From: Diphasiastrum complanatum
Taxonomy: Eukaryota; Streptophyta; Lycopodiopsida; Lycopodiales; Lycopodiaceae
Direction of reading: 5' to 3'
NCBI GenBank assembly: GCA_029204225.1
Contig: MU835526.1
Coordinates: 1-38,405 of the forward strand
DNA: 38,405 bases
The position numbers and the translations under genes were made by a program. How positions within the stretch are numbered: the stretch's first letter is position 1; every line of letters starts with the position of its first letter. Below the pieces are notes generated by a model. It was not told the DNA's origin and did no database searches. It saw only the letters and a list, made by a program, of their open reading frames with translations. Positions 14,172-27,829 of the stretch are shown one piece after another.

Positions 14172-17100
14172 ATGGCAGCAAAATCGGGCAAATCTGCTTT
14201 GCTTATTTGTGGGGACTATGTTGAAGACTACGAGGTAACTAACTTATCACATGTTTGTTTGGTAATTGATTTCCGTATCAGGTGTAGAATGTAGACCCGG
14301 ATTCAACCCTATGAAATATATATTGGTGAGGACAAGATTGCTTTGTCCTCTGTGCTATGCAAGCAAGTTTGCACGGAAGATCAGATTGTCAGTATTTTGA
14401 ATAGTGTAAGCCAAAAACTCCTCAACCTAGCCTTCTTAATCTTTTCTACTCAGCGGCTATTTCTCGACTTATTGCACTTGAAGCTGACAGATGCTGTATC
14501 TGCGCATTATTCTTAATCTCGACCTTCTAAGCCAGTCTAGGGAGTCAAGTGGCCGAAGGACAACTGAAAAATGACAATTCACTGAATATAAATGTTAAGC
14601 TCTTATGCCAAGGCTGCCATTCTAAAACCTCAAACTATAACGAGCCTTATCAACTTATCATTAACATTTATAAATTTGCCATTAAATATGTGTGTAGAAT
14701 GCTATTTTTCCTATGTATATGGATTCACATGTGTGAGTACTGATATTGTATGGGAAAAATGGGCATACGGAGTACACTAAATTTTTCTTAGGACACCTAT
14801 TTGAAGCTCTCTTTGGGAATTTCTGGTCTTGGTGAGATGATTACCTGAAGATCTGGGATCTTCTCTGTGGACTTTGTGGGTTTTAAAAGAGCACTTAATA
14901 ATCTGTTTGATTGTAATTGTATCCCCCAGGTTATGGTGCCATTCCAAGCTTTGCAAGCTTTTGGTGTGAAAGTAGATGCAGTATGTCCAGGAAAGAAGGC
15001 AGGTGAGAAGTGTGCGACAGCAGTTCATGATTTTATTGGACATCAGGTATCATTTGTAGCATAGTGTAATGCTGATGGAAGTTTTGAAAGTCTAAACTTT
15101 GATGATTTTCAAGATGTTTCATGATTTTATTAGATATATAACATTTGTAGCATAATCTGTAAGCCTCAAGATTTCATGTTTGGCTATTTCTCAAGATGCA
15201 TATAACACCTAAGGGTCTTGTCAAACTTGAACGTCTCAGCCAAAGACTCCATTCTACAGAAGTCAAATCTGCATGCAAAAATAATTTGTTTGAAATGATA
15301 AATGACCTCTTCAATGATCCTTTTTTTTTGTTTGATTCCTAACTAAATGGGGCATATGCCCTTCTATGTGCACCCCTTTATAACATTGGAGTCAAAACCT
15401 TGACCTACAAGAAAGGAGTTGTTCACTAACATGCCATATATTGGGGCACAGGCTAATGATAGATCTATCCAACATGGTTGGCTCAGTTGGTTAGCTGCAT
15501 CCAAAGTTTCTTTAGTCCCAGGTTCGAGCACCCCTTGAAAAAGATGCATTATTAATATATCTATTTTGTACCTTCTAGGGCTTTATATGTTTTATGTTTT
15601 AGTTAGGTTAAGAGGGCATGCACAAAATAGAGAGTTCAAATCCTTCTACTCAGTTTGCATATTTTAATGAGTAGCTGGGGGACCCTCCACTTTCTTTTGG
15701 CTCATGATACGTTTAGCTTAAAAAGATGAGTAGAGGGATAGTTAAGTTATCTAATAAGAATGTGTTATGTCTAAGTTTTTGCATTCACACAAATCATCTA
15801 GCAAGATGTGTACTACCAAGCTTCTTCTTGTCGTTGGGTCACACAATTGCATGGGGTCGACAGGCGCTCTATTGTATCATACCTAACATATGCCAAGAAG
15901 AGAGGCACACCTAGGTCAGCTTATTGGAGCTTCCTCATATGCTAATGACCTCACAAAGATAGTGCTAATATAATTCCAATGTAGCAAAGTGGAGCAATTG
16001 GACTGCCCAAGAGAATTGACACTTTTGTCACCAAGAAGATATTGCCTTGGGAGCAAACGAGAGAGTTTCTTTAAGTATGGCTCACATTTTCCATTTGGGA
16101 GAGAAGATCACATAGACCATGGACCCTCCAAATGAGTTGGACCCCTCCGAACTTGAAAATTGGATGAAATAGCCCTAACTTAATTAAAATTTGACATTAA
16201 CACCCAGAAGTCCAAGCTAGAGAAAGCTTTAAACTCTCTGTATGAATGCTGTAGAGGGAATTCCACCATGGGAGAAACACATGATGACCCTCAGCCGCTG
16301 TCTAGGGTGTACCATTGTGGTACTTGTGCTTCGCGGTTAGTGCATCAAAGCTTTTTCTCCTGACTTCTTCCTGCAATAGACTTGCTGGTCAGCTTCTGGA
16401 GAGAGCGTCGTTCGTTCACTTCACAGGTGACCGTAAGTGATAACTTACAGTGTTTGGCAGTGCCTTTGGTCAGACCGTATGTTAGTCGTAGGCGAGAGTC
16501 TTGCGGTTTTGCCTGTTTGGACTTTACGCGTATTTTTGCAAAATGTTTGAGAGAGTGATTTCCTTAAGAGATGAAGGGGGGTGAAAAGGATGAGTAGGAG
16601 TAAGATTAAACTCCAACACATTTTCTACGGACTGCTGCTCAGCATATAGCTCTCTCGTCCTCAACTGCGCCATGCTCTGGCCTTCCCGCTCAACACCGAT
16701 ATGAGACACTGCTCGCATCATATCCCTCCATGCAGGGGTCATAGCCAAATGAAAGGGGAGGTCGCACAAGTAAATGCACCTCCTAATAGCAACAACTACA
16801 TCCTTGTTCGACTACTGGAAGGCTGCCACATAATGCCCCTGCCTCTAAGCTGTCCGCAACTATCACCTCCAGTGCTACCAGTAGCACTAGTGTTGCTCGC
16901 CCCACCTACTGGCACTGTCTAAGTCTCTCCAGAAGAAGAAATGGGTGTGGAACTATTGTCGGCTATGACGGTTGTGATGTGGAATCTTGGTGTTATGCCA
17001 CACCTATAACAATGTATTATGTTGCAAATGTTTAAACTTTGAAGTTTAAAGGATTGTGTAATATGGTCGACGACAAACTCAGACAGGTCATAGAGTCACA

Positions 17101-20100
17101 GATGTTAATAATCACTAATTACTGATCAGTATTACATACTAGACTGAACTTTGAAGTTTAAACTTAAGTTCAAACAAGAATCACGTGTGGCTGAAGTAGT
17201 AGCGTGAGAGTCATCCCCAATCCCGGCAATCCTCAGTGACTCTGGTGCCTGAGTGCAAATAGCGATCTCGTTTTTTAACATGTTTCGAACATCTGTTTCA
17301 CGTTTCGAAACGGGTCCGTTTCGAACGTGTTTCATTTTTCGAAACGCGTTTCAAAACAACACTGCTTGGTGGAAATCCATCTCTATTGCTTTTGCTGCCT
17401 CTACCCCTTGTTGCTAAGGCATGATCCAATGACCGATTTCTCTGATTCAGGTTCTCTTCTTTGCTCTTCCTATAGTAGCAATCTACCTAACTCTTCATGA
17501 GTAGGTAGTTCAGAATGCTCGTAATGAAGGTTTGATATGAATCAAATAGACTATTTAATGTTAATTGCACAATTTCCCTTTTATCAATCCTTTCACCAAC
17601 TACGACTAATTGATCCTTTATCTCTTTGATTTGCAACAAGTGATTCGCAATAGTGGCTCCTTCATCCATTCCTATAAGGAACTCAACATGTCCCAAGACT
17701 CCCGTGGACTTTGTGCATCATTGATATAAGGAATCATTGCATCCTTTACTAATAATTTGATGAATGTTTGGCACGTTAGCTTTGCATGTCAAATATCTGT
17801 TATCTTGATCAAGGTCCTGTCTCTTATTTGGTGACAATATCCCACAATTCTCTCCATTGAAATATTTTTCATTTGGAATTTCCATATTGAGTAGTTCACC
17901 GCACCTTCAAGTTTGCTTGCCTCACTAAGAACGTTTTCACTCATACTGGCCATCAAAATCGTCAAATCAGCCTTCAGTTGATGTAATTGACTTAGCAAGT
18001 AACTCAATCAAGGGTTTTGGCAGGTCCAGGATTTTATTTGGCATAATTCTGATTTCGTATGGCCAAATTATGTGCTCCTTGTCTTTTTGCAATGGCTATT
18101 ACGGAGTGCGCCATCTAGCATATGGGCTATACAAGCCTTCAAACAGAGATTTTCATGGAGAGATGACCCTTTTCTAGACCTTTTCTCAAAACTACCTCCA
18201 AAACAACTCTCTTTTTGGGCTTCAACGTAAATTGCTTTCCAGATTGATTTGCTATGTCATCTTACTGCATTGATACGTTCTTTTTTGCAGGTTTAACAGG
18301 GCCATGCAAGTCATTGGCTTTAGAGCTTATTGCATAAATCTCTCTTCTTTATAGAGATAGCTAGGTTTGTAGCCCTATTATAAATGAGGACATTTGTTGT
18401 AGAGGTTAAACTCTCATTTTTTCAAGTCTTTGATATAGTAGTCCACTTAAAAATAGTTTTTGACTTATAGTAAAGCAAAAGCTGTTTTACATCAGAAAGA
18501 CAGTTATGCTAAATGGGTGCTTTTTGATGCTCAAATATTCATCACATGGATTAATATGACATCATTGTACTAATAATGACAAATCTCAATCTTCCTATAA
18601 GGAACTAGGGTCTTCATCTGATTAGCTTTGTTTTTTAGCGCTAGCCTTCGTCACGATTGACTTTGGTAGCTTTTTTTCCGGGTTCTGTTTTCAAATTTGG
18701 TTTTATTGCTCATTAAGGAATGCTTTGCAACTTGGCTTTCCATTAGGTTTCACTGCATCCATTTTATCCTCATAAGATCTCCTATGAAATTGTGAATATT
18801 GTTCATGTTATTATAAATCTTGATGCATCTCACTACTACTTAAATTCCTGCTAATAATTTTGTCAATACTGCTATTTTTATGGAGGTCCTTATTGGAAGG
18901 GAAAGTATCAAATAGCTTGTCATTTGCTTCAAACTGTATTAATCATAATCATTCTTGCTATTTCACACAACTCATAAACCAAGAAAGTCCTTGGCACTTG
19001 CATCATGTAATATTGAAATGTACATTTTAAACATGTTGGTAGCATCATATATTCTTATGCTATAGTCTGTATTCATTGCTTGGCCTTACACTTTTCTGAG
19101 CTGCAGACTTATTCAGAATTACCGGGCCATAATTTTGTGCTGAATGAAACATTTGAAGAAGTAAATCCGAGCAATTATGATGCTTTGGTGATTCCCGGCG
19201 GCCGTGCTCCTGAGTACCTTAGTTTGGAAGAGCCAGTTCTCACAATTGTTAAAAAGTTTGCATCCTCCAACAAGCCCATTGCATCGATATGTCATGGACA
19301 ACTTATTCTTGCTGCAGCTGGTGTGCTAAACGGGAAGAAGTGTACAGCATACCCTGCAGTGAAACCTGTAGTCCTTGCAGCTGGTGCAAACTGGGAGGAC
19401 CCCAAGCCAATTTCTTCATGTGTGAAGGATGGGAACCTTATCACTGGGGCAGCTTGGCCAGGTCATCCTCAGTTTGTAAGGCTCTTACTCGAAGCTTTGG
19501 GGGCAACTGTCACTGGAGGCAATAAGAAGGTTTTGATGATTTGTGGGGTATGTTTGCCTGTCATCTAGAAGACACAATTATTATCTGAAATAGCTGTTTA
19601 TACACTTAGTTGGAAAATATAGCAGGGAAAGGTGAGTGGTATCTTGAGGAGCAGCCTTGTGATTTCACTGTATATGAACTAGTTACTGAATGAATTAGGC
19701 TAATTGCCAGGAATGGCCATGTGAATTTTGCTAATTTTCAGGCAAAATCATAATAAGAGAAGGTATGATTTTTTCAGGATTATAACGAAGATTATGAAGT
19801 AATGGTACCATTTCAAGCTCTCCAAGTTGTGGGCTACACTGTTCATGCTGTTTGCCCAGAAAAAAGTTCTGGAGATAAATGCCCAACTGCAATTCACGAT
19901 TTTGAGGGTGCACAGACTTACAGTGAAAAACCAGGCCATTATTTCGTTTTGAATGCTGATTTTAAGGCTGTGAATGTAGAAGAGTATGATGCTTTAGTGA
20001 TACCAGGAGGCCGTGCTCCAGAGTACTTATCACTGAATGAAAATGTTCTGTCAATTGTACGCTCGTTCATGAAACAAAATAAACCTGTAGCTTCAATCTG

Positions 20101-20520
20101 TCATGGTCAGCAAATACTTGCTGCAGCTGGCGTGCTCAAGGTTTGACTTTTCAGCTGCAGCTCCCTGTTGCTGTTCCATTTGGACCAATTACTTATCTCA
20201 GGGGAAATGTGTCTCACTGAACTGTTCTAGGACATTGTTATCTGCTCATCTTCAGTTTTCTCAATTACTTAAATGCTGGAGACTTTACCACCTTTCTAAG
20301 AGCTTGCTTGACTGGAACTCTGCAGGGGAAAAAATGTACAGCTTATCCAGCAGTCAAACCCCAAGTTTTGCTTGCAGGTGGAGAGTGGTTGGAACCTGAT
20401 CCAATCCACAAGTGCTATACAGATGGGAATCTTGTAACTGGAGCAGCATGGCCTGCACATCCTGAGTTTGTCTCCCAGCTTGTAGCTCTTTTAGGCACAA
20501 AAGTAAATTACACAAAGTAG
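14172..20520 (+). CDS. DJ1D: DJ1D-like glyoxalase III, tandem DJ-1/PfpI domains
   Basis: Five exons (14172-14234, 14930-15046, 19107-19547, 19778-20140, 20326-20520) join in phase 0 with GT-AG introns, giving 392 residues; the Arabidopsis homologue is about the same length. Two DJ-1/PfpI domains span about residues 8-200 and 201-392. Each has the conserved Glu (E18 in GDYVEDYE; E211 in GDYNEDYE), the PGGRAPEYL motif, and the nucleophile elbow ASICHGQ (C122/H123 and C315/H316), so both active sites look complete. Plant DJ-1D proteins convert methylglyoxal and glyoxal to lactate and glycolate without glutathione. The start ATG gives the typical short N-terminus with no targeting peptide evident. 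Every exon reads without frame breaks or stops. Intron 2 is 4.06 kb and full of transposon debris; the others are 695, 230 and 185 bases. Exact substrate is inferred from the family. Confidence 0.95.
15440..15545 (+). mobile_element. tRNA-derived SINE or tRNA-like relic in DJ1D-like intron 2
   Basis: A polymerase III A-box-like TGGCTCAGTTGG at 15479-15490 and a B-box-like GGTTCGAGCAC at 15521-15531 are spaced as in a tRNA gene. The sequence between them does not form a convincing anticodon arm, so a tRNA-derived SINE head or tRNA pseudogene is more likely than a functional tRNA. The SINE 3' end is not resolved. Confidence 0.5.
16524..16830 (-). pseudogene. hAT-type transposase fragment (DUF659-like) in DJ1D-like intron 2
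   Basis: On the minus strand an open stretch reads [17 protein letters not shown], then [15 protein letters not shown] and [15 protein letters not shown]. This is the pattern of the DUF659 region of plant hAT-related proteins (a small hydrophobic segment followed by PF, a WxxM motif and an LR-E segment). Upstream sequence is broken by stops and no dimerisation domain follows, so it is a relic. The family is recognised by motif only. Confidence 0.5.
17284..17352. repeat. Cluster of TTCGAA palindromes
   Basis: Four TTCGAA hexamers occur at 17284, 17304, 17320 and 17338, within overlapping palindromes such as CGTTTCGAAACG and GAAACGCGTTTC. The stretch is CpG-rich compared with its AT-rich surroundings and lies in intron 2 of the DJ1D-like gene. 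Confidence 0.7.
17487..18007 (-). pseudogene. Copia gag fragment in DJ1D-like intron 2
   Basis: The minus strand encodes a Copia Gag N-terminus ([20 protein letters not shown], close in pattern to the Gag start at 7775) at about 17860-17960. The UBN2-type segment follows in another frame at 17487-17696 ([19 protein letters not shown] and [14 protein letters not shown]). Frame breaks separate the two. It lies antisense to the host gene and is dead. Confidence 0.75.
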
Positions 20521-22580
20521 TAGCTTATAGTGGATACTTGGTCTACTGTTTGTTGAAAGTATAATTGGATAGGAGTTTCAGCGTCTGTCACTGCTCGGTA
20601 CGCAGCATGAAAACCTCTTTATGGCTATGTTGTACAAAAGTATCCTGTTATAAAAAGCCTTTTTTGGCCTGTAGTACCTTCTGACACTTGGTATTTTATT
20701 CTACTTGATGTTAGGCAGACTTAACTTTGCTGTATTTGAGTTTTCATTCTGCGTTTGAAATGTTCATATGTAAGTGCAAGAAGTGGGGTAATGGAAGATG
20801 CCAAATCATTGTGGCACGTTGAGGGTTTCATACAAGCTGACATGCATGGACCTCAAATTGTTGAGTCATATCTTGCATCATACAAACTGCAGTGTGACTG
20901 ATGGTTCTCTGCTATTCACGATATACTTGATTTTGGAATATGCCTCAATTCAAAAAGCGTTTGCAAATGCGATTGCAATTTTGTTTCGTATGAAAACTTG
21001 TAGGTCACCAAAATTCTGTACAATGTGCATCAAATTATAAATTCTCAAACATTCACTCATGTTTTAGAATCAATTTGACACTTTTTTAGGCTAGATACTT
21101 GCAGGGGCACTTAAAGCCCGTAGGTCACCAAAATGCATAGATTTGAAACGATTACATCTACTCATTTTTGCACTGAACCACCAACAAAGGCATTTTGCAG
21201 CTAACCACGACAAAAGACAGCAATAAAATCACCATAACTTTTCCCGAGCACAAATCACTTGAAATATATGGAGTATGCTTATATAGTGAATGTACTTTAG
21301 ACCAAGATAAATGGATGTTTATTACACTCAGAGACAAGGTTTAAAACTTGCATTGGAGTACTATAAACCCTCCAAGCGAAAAATCTGCACTCGGCTATCT
21401 AATTCAAGTCAATGTGAGACTGGGCCAATTGTAGTCTGCTGATCTTGTGATTGTCATTGTTATCAGGATAGAATGCTTCAGTCTCTGCAGTACTAAAAAC
21501 CCCTCTTATTGCCATGTACTATATTGGAACATTGTAGCTTTGATACTTCCTCCATCCACCCTAGTAATTGGCATCTATGATTAATATCTAAGCAAGCATA
21601 ACATTACACTGTCTACTTTCAGCGTTTTAAGATTGACAATTTAATTCGGGAAAATTTAGAAATTGTGAAAGAAGAAATTATTAGCTTTTTTCTCACTTCT
21701 TGCAATCTCATAAATTTGAAAATTGGCATTGGAGTCTTTTATCAATATCAAGCTCAGTTGCATCATGTGCTGCTATAAATTGGTGTCAAAGAAAGTGCAT
21801 GTGGCTCCAACAAAAGAACATGATAGCAGTTGGAGTGGGAAGTTAACCACAACATATATTGCAGTAGTTGGACCGTTGGAGGTGAATTTTTCTCGAGGAA
21901 TCTAGTCCAAATGTAGGGCAATGCATCTTAACATGAGGACAACATACTTGAGGGGGGCAATACGATTGGTTGAGGTTCAGCAAATACCTAGATGTTCATG
22001 TTCAAGGGTTTCCACCACTTCACCCACTCCCAAGGAGGGTTTTGAATCCTTTTATTACTAGGGAAACTAGTGCATTGGTAGGATAGAGATCAGAATGAAA
22101 GAACAAACTTGCATATCATTGGTTTACCAACACAGTTACTATGTACATAACAGCATAATATCTAACTTTTTTAGAATCAACCTTCTTAGAATTGAAAATG
22201 AGCTTATTTGACAGTTCAAGAATCAGAGAATCAAGTGTAGGGTTAGAAAATTGTAAATTATATTATTAGTTACAAGAAATTGGTAATATAAATTTATCAA
22301 GCACTTTATAATTTACATTCCTTGTCTACTTTACAATTGATTTTATTCTTTAAAATGTGATTCTAGATAATATAGATAATGATTTTTATTTGAATCAGCT
22401 TAAACTCTAAACATCAGGGTTTGAATCTCAATGAATTGGCGAAATTGGGAAATTATGCATATAAGTCGCAACTATCAAATGCTCAAAGATACCTGACATT
22501 AAAGAGCTCAAAACATGTTCCTGTGTGGAAGGTGTTTAGCAAGGTACAATGTAGTTTTTGATATCCTATGCAAAGTTGCA
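20521..22580. other. Intergenic stretch after the DJ1D-like gene
   Basis: The first few hundred bases should hold the 3' untranslated region; no clear polyadenylation signal stands out. The 15-mer GTAGGTCACCAAAAT occurs at about 21000 and 21119. A short stretch at about 21287-21320 resembles the start of the LTR at 5632. No gene is supported. Confidence 0.45.
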
Positions 22581-22588
22581 ACCCACGA

Positions 22589-22606
22589 TCCGGAACGCGT
22601 TCCGGA
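22589..22606. repeat. Perfect 18-bp palindrome
   Basis: TCCGGAACGCGTTCCGGA is a perfect palindrome and is followed by a partial repeat CGCGTTCC. Its centre AACGCGTT is shared with GAAACGCGTTTC in the TTCGAA cluster near 17341-17352. Confidence 0.85.
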
Positions 22607-22814
22607 CGCGTTCCTGGATTTCCCGTTAGGGTTTCCCGAAACACTTTTTTTTAAAAAGAATTTTGTAATGCCAATATGGGTATCAAATGGAAGGGTTTTT
22701 CAAGAGCAGTTCATTTATCAAGTTTGCCATCATTTTCAAGACCATTGTTGTCCATTTTCGAAGCATTGAGTGACTTTCTACCATTAAGTTATTTTCCACC
22801 ATTGAATCATTTTC

Positions 22815-22957
<143 letters not shown>

Positions 22958-23130
22958 ATTTGGCAGCCATGCAAAGTATCAGTGTTTGTATTGAATTACA
23001 TTGTCAGGCATAGAAAACTCACCAATTTCATGTATCGCCTAGTGAGAATATCTCACATGCCACCAGGACAACCATGCTTCTAGAGCAAGAATCTGCGTAG
23101 CATATGCAGCCCCCGAACGCCAAAAACTTC

Positions 23131-24672
23131 TCACGAATTGTATTTTGTATGTGCATCTACAACATTTTTTGCTAGACGCCAAGCTTCACACGATGATATG
23201 TGCTCACTTCTAAACTCTTGTAGGATGCATTGGTTTATATGTTTCCTAAGGCTGTCTTTAAAATGAAAAAGACATGATCTTTCTCGACCTTGCATTATCG
23301 TAGTTTCTCCATCCCCATAAACTTTTCTAGCAGCATTCCAATTGGCCCCTACCTCATCTGCCATAAATCCTTTAAACTGCACCCTGTCCAACCCATGTAT
23401 CCTCATCACTTCATTCAACATCTCCCAAAATTTGGTTTGGGTCGTTGCATCTTCAAGTTTCATCTCACACATAGCTATTGTTTGCAAGCTCTGCACATTG
23501 ACAAAAGAATTTTTAATCAAGACAGTGAGAACACAATGGAAATTTGACACAAAAGCAACATCATAGGCAAATTACCTTGGATCATAAACATGGGTAACCA
23601 TGGTACTCCATTCTCGCACCCTATGCACATGATCAAAACATATCCAAGAGTGCTCCAAGTCACTTCCCGTTTGCATATGCCTGACTAGATCCACACAAGA
23701 TGCGGGACCATTTTGAACACGAAACATCTATCACTTGAGCCATCCACAACTTGTCTAGAAAACAGTGATCCATGGAAACTTTCAAACCAAGAATGGAATC
23801 GATAGAATCTAGTTTTGGACGATATCCATCTTGTATTCGCCTATCCATTTCTTGAGTCTACAACAAAACAAGATATCAAACGACAACAATGTATTGATAA
23901 AACATAGTCAACACAAAATCAAACTCTTAAGTCTTAACTAAGAGCTTTCAACATCATTATAAAATAGTACCTCCTTTGATTAGTAAGTGGTTGTAATTGG
24001 TCCAACAAGTCATCAAACTTCTCTAACGATAACATTTAAATATGAGAAGGGTCATCACGTATCAAGCTCTTCATTATGATCTCATGAGTCACTTCCTTCT
24101 CTATTTTATTTTGGCCAGCTCCAAGTATTTTCTCAATCTACTCTTGAACTAGACTCCTCACAGTTGCACTTCTTTGACAAGAATGGCCATCAACAACTTT
24201 GTGTGGGAAGAACATAGTATATTTTTGCATTGCAGCTTTGAACCAAGCTAGCTTTCTCACCACAATGAAAACAACAAAATCCACCATGTTTTTTCTAAAC
24301 TTTTTCTAAAGTACATTGAATAGATAGTCTACCTCTCCATTGCTTGATATTTGATTCTCCTGCTATTTTCTGATAACCACATAGAATATGAAGTTCACAT
24401 AAAAATGAACTGCCACAAGATGATATGCAAACATCTCCTTCAAAATTGATAATTGTAGAGGCAGTATATCTCACCCAAGGATGGCCATCAGCACTTTGTT
24501 CCAAACCTGACATTGAACTTTGATGCTCATCAACAGGAGGTAACTCAAAAATGCAATCGCCATCATATCTTGAAGGTAGTTCTTTCACTACATTGACAAT
24601 ATCGATTTGTTCTACTAGCTTTCTCAATTTACTCTTGATTGGCAATTTATTTATTAAGTCAATTACATTCAA
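23131..24672 (-). pseudogene. Transposase-like gene remnant (possibly MULE/FAR1-related)
   Basis: Three coding pieces lie in order on the minus strand: 24672-24295, about 23850-23660 and 23550-23131. The first contains STIINFEGDVCISSCGSS and continues past a stop into a Cys/His-rich stretch (GGFCCFHCG, about 24250-24290). The last contains RVQFKGFMADEVGANWNAAR, GRERSCLFHFKDSLRKHINQ and a CxxW segment, which resembles the catalytic to C-terminal part of MULE-type transposases (an Asp-containing strand and a CxFH motif). Stops interrupt the middle part (for example near 24290 and 24140), so it is probably dead, although some gaps could be introns. The family assignment is tentative. Confidence 0.4.
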
Positions 24673-24689
24673 CGATTTAAGAGAAGCTT

Positions 24690-26029
<1,340 letters not shown>

Positions 26030-27600
26030 TTGGTCTCATGGGACCACACAAATTTGAATGTGCCAATTTGAGCGAGTCCTTTGCCCCCAACTAGAATTCC
26101 CCTTACGAAACCTTTTTCTTAAGCATTATAACTATCAAAAACTCAAATGACCATACATTTCATGCCACAACTTGGTCACATTAGAATCTTTTTTTGTAGA
26201 AAACCTCCTATTGATGTCATGATGAGGAATTGATTGAACACAAAGTTCACACGTGTGAAATGAATCTGATAATGACTTTGTGACCTCAAAACAACTAGAT
26301 TTGAACAAGATTCAAAACATTGGCAAGATCTAGATCACAAACTCTAGTATCATACCACACCATAATCTAGTCAATGTAAAAAATGGATCTCTCAAAGATC
26401 ATCCAAACTTGACATGAAATTTTAGCTTCAAACACATGAAAATTAGACCCAATCACCCCTATTGGACTCACTCCTTATCCAATGACTCTAACCTTTAGAG
26501 CTGGATTGAATTTGAATTGGTTTGACAACAAACAATGTCCTAGATTTTTATCAAACTTGACTAGCTTAAGAGAAACACACAATTTTGGCCAAATCTCTTA
26601 AGATCCAAATGAATGGATGCTACTAATCTGAAATCCACCAGGTAGACACCTCTAACTACTCTCAAAGATCAGATCCAAACTCCGAGAAGGTGCATCAACA
26701 ACCTTTGGAGCCTTATGCATCTCAATCAACACTTCTAGCTCTTTCCAACAAGTGGTCAATTGGACTCTATGGATCAAAGACAAGATTGGTACACAAAATC
26801 AAAGTGGATGCAACTCACACATGTTTTGAACATTCCACACAACAAAAGGTACCTATTTATCCAAAAAAAAATCATGCAAACATAGCTTTCATTGAGCGAT
26901 TAGAAGCTATGAACCTAAAGCACCCTCAAATCTTGATTTTTTCACTCAAAACTTTGATTGGAGTGATCTACCTTCAAGCATGCATGGCTCTAGCTCTGAT
27001 AGCATCTTTTAAATGTGCATTTAAGGACCTTGAATAGATCTACCAAGACCTACATTCATGAGAGGTTGCACACTACCAAACCTATCTTGATCAACACGGA
27101 TTCTCATAGGCTATCACACAAGATTTGGATCTAGGCAAGAGCTCTTGAACACAAAAAGTAATCATTCATCAAAGACAAGCCATTTCCATGCACATACATG
27201 AAAAAATGAAGTGTTACTCAAGATTTTAGAGTGAGGAAAACATCCTACTCTCGATAAGAGAGAGAAAATCAATGAGCCATCGGGTAGAGAGAAAACACAT
27301 GCGATTTGACACACAAAATCATTATCTCTCTCAAAAGTACAATGAGAGTCCACATCCATATAGTAGTAGCTAGAGTTCCTACTCAATTAAGCATGTGTTG
27401 ACCTTTAAAAATGATTGGATCCATGATTTGCACCTCATAATTTTATTGGACCTCACAAGCCAATAGGATGAGGATTTTGGCTTATGGTACACCACTTGCA
27501 ATTTTGCACTCCTACAATCTAGGACATGTGTCAACATCTCGTAGGACTCGAAATGGATGTCTATTTTTTTATGCCTAATCATGCATTTGATTGGTACAAG
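26030..27600 (-). mobile_element. Copia remnant with pre-integrase segment
   Basis: On the minus strand at about 26040-26270 the translation reads KLWHEMYGHLSF, then after two stops EKGFVRGI, the signature of the Copia GAG-pre-integrase domain. Further right, GCTCTGATAGCA at 26993-27004 is a one-mismatch minus-sense primer-binding site, and sequence from 27005 onward resembles the LTR at 5632. So LTR, PBS and part of pol are present in the right order, but gag is unrecognisable. The LTR's outer edge is approximate. Confidence 0.55.
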
Positions 27601-27829
27601 TCATGAGGAGATTGAGTTCCATCCACATGATGACAATTGGCATATTTCTATTTGAATGGCTTTTGTCTAGTTTCACATTACTTTATTGAAACAAGCTATT
27701 TTATGGCATAAATTAGCTAATGCAAATAGGCCTACTACTCACATGTGAACGTGCTCCACACATGTTTGATTTACATACATACATGAAAATGTAAAATGAT
27801 CAACTTAGATTTTGCATGAATTTCACATA

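Noticed and set aside
15479-15531. Functional tRNA gene
   Set aside because: A- and B-box-like sequences are present, but no acceptor or anticodon stem pairing is convincing, so it is listed as a SINE or tRNA-like relic.
26690-27037. 115-codon plus-strand open frame
   Set aside because: It lies antisense across a decayed Copia primer-binding site and LTR, and has no recognisable domain.
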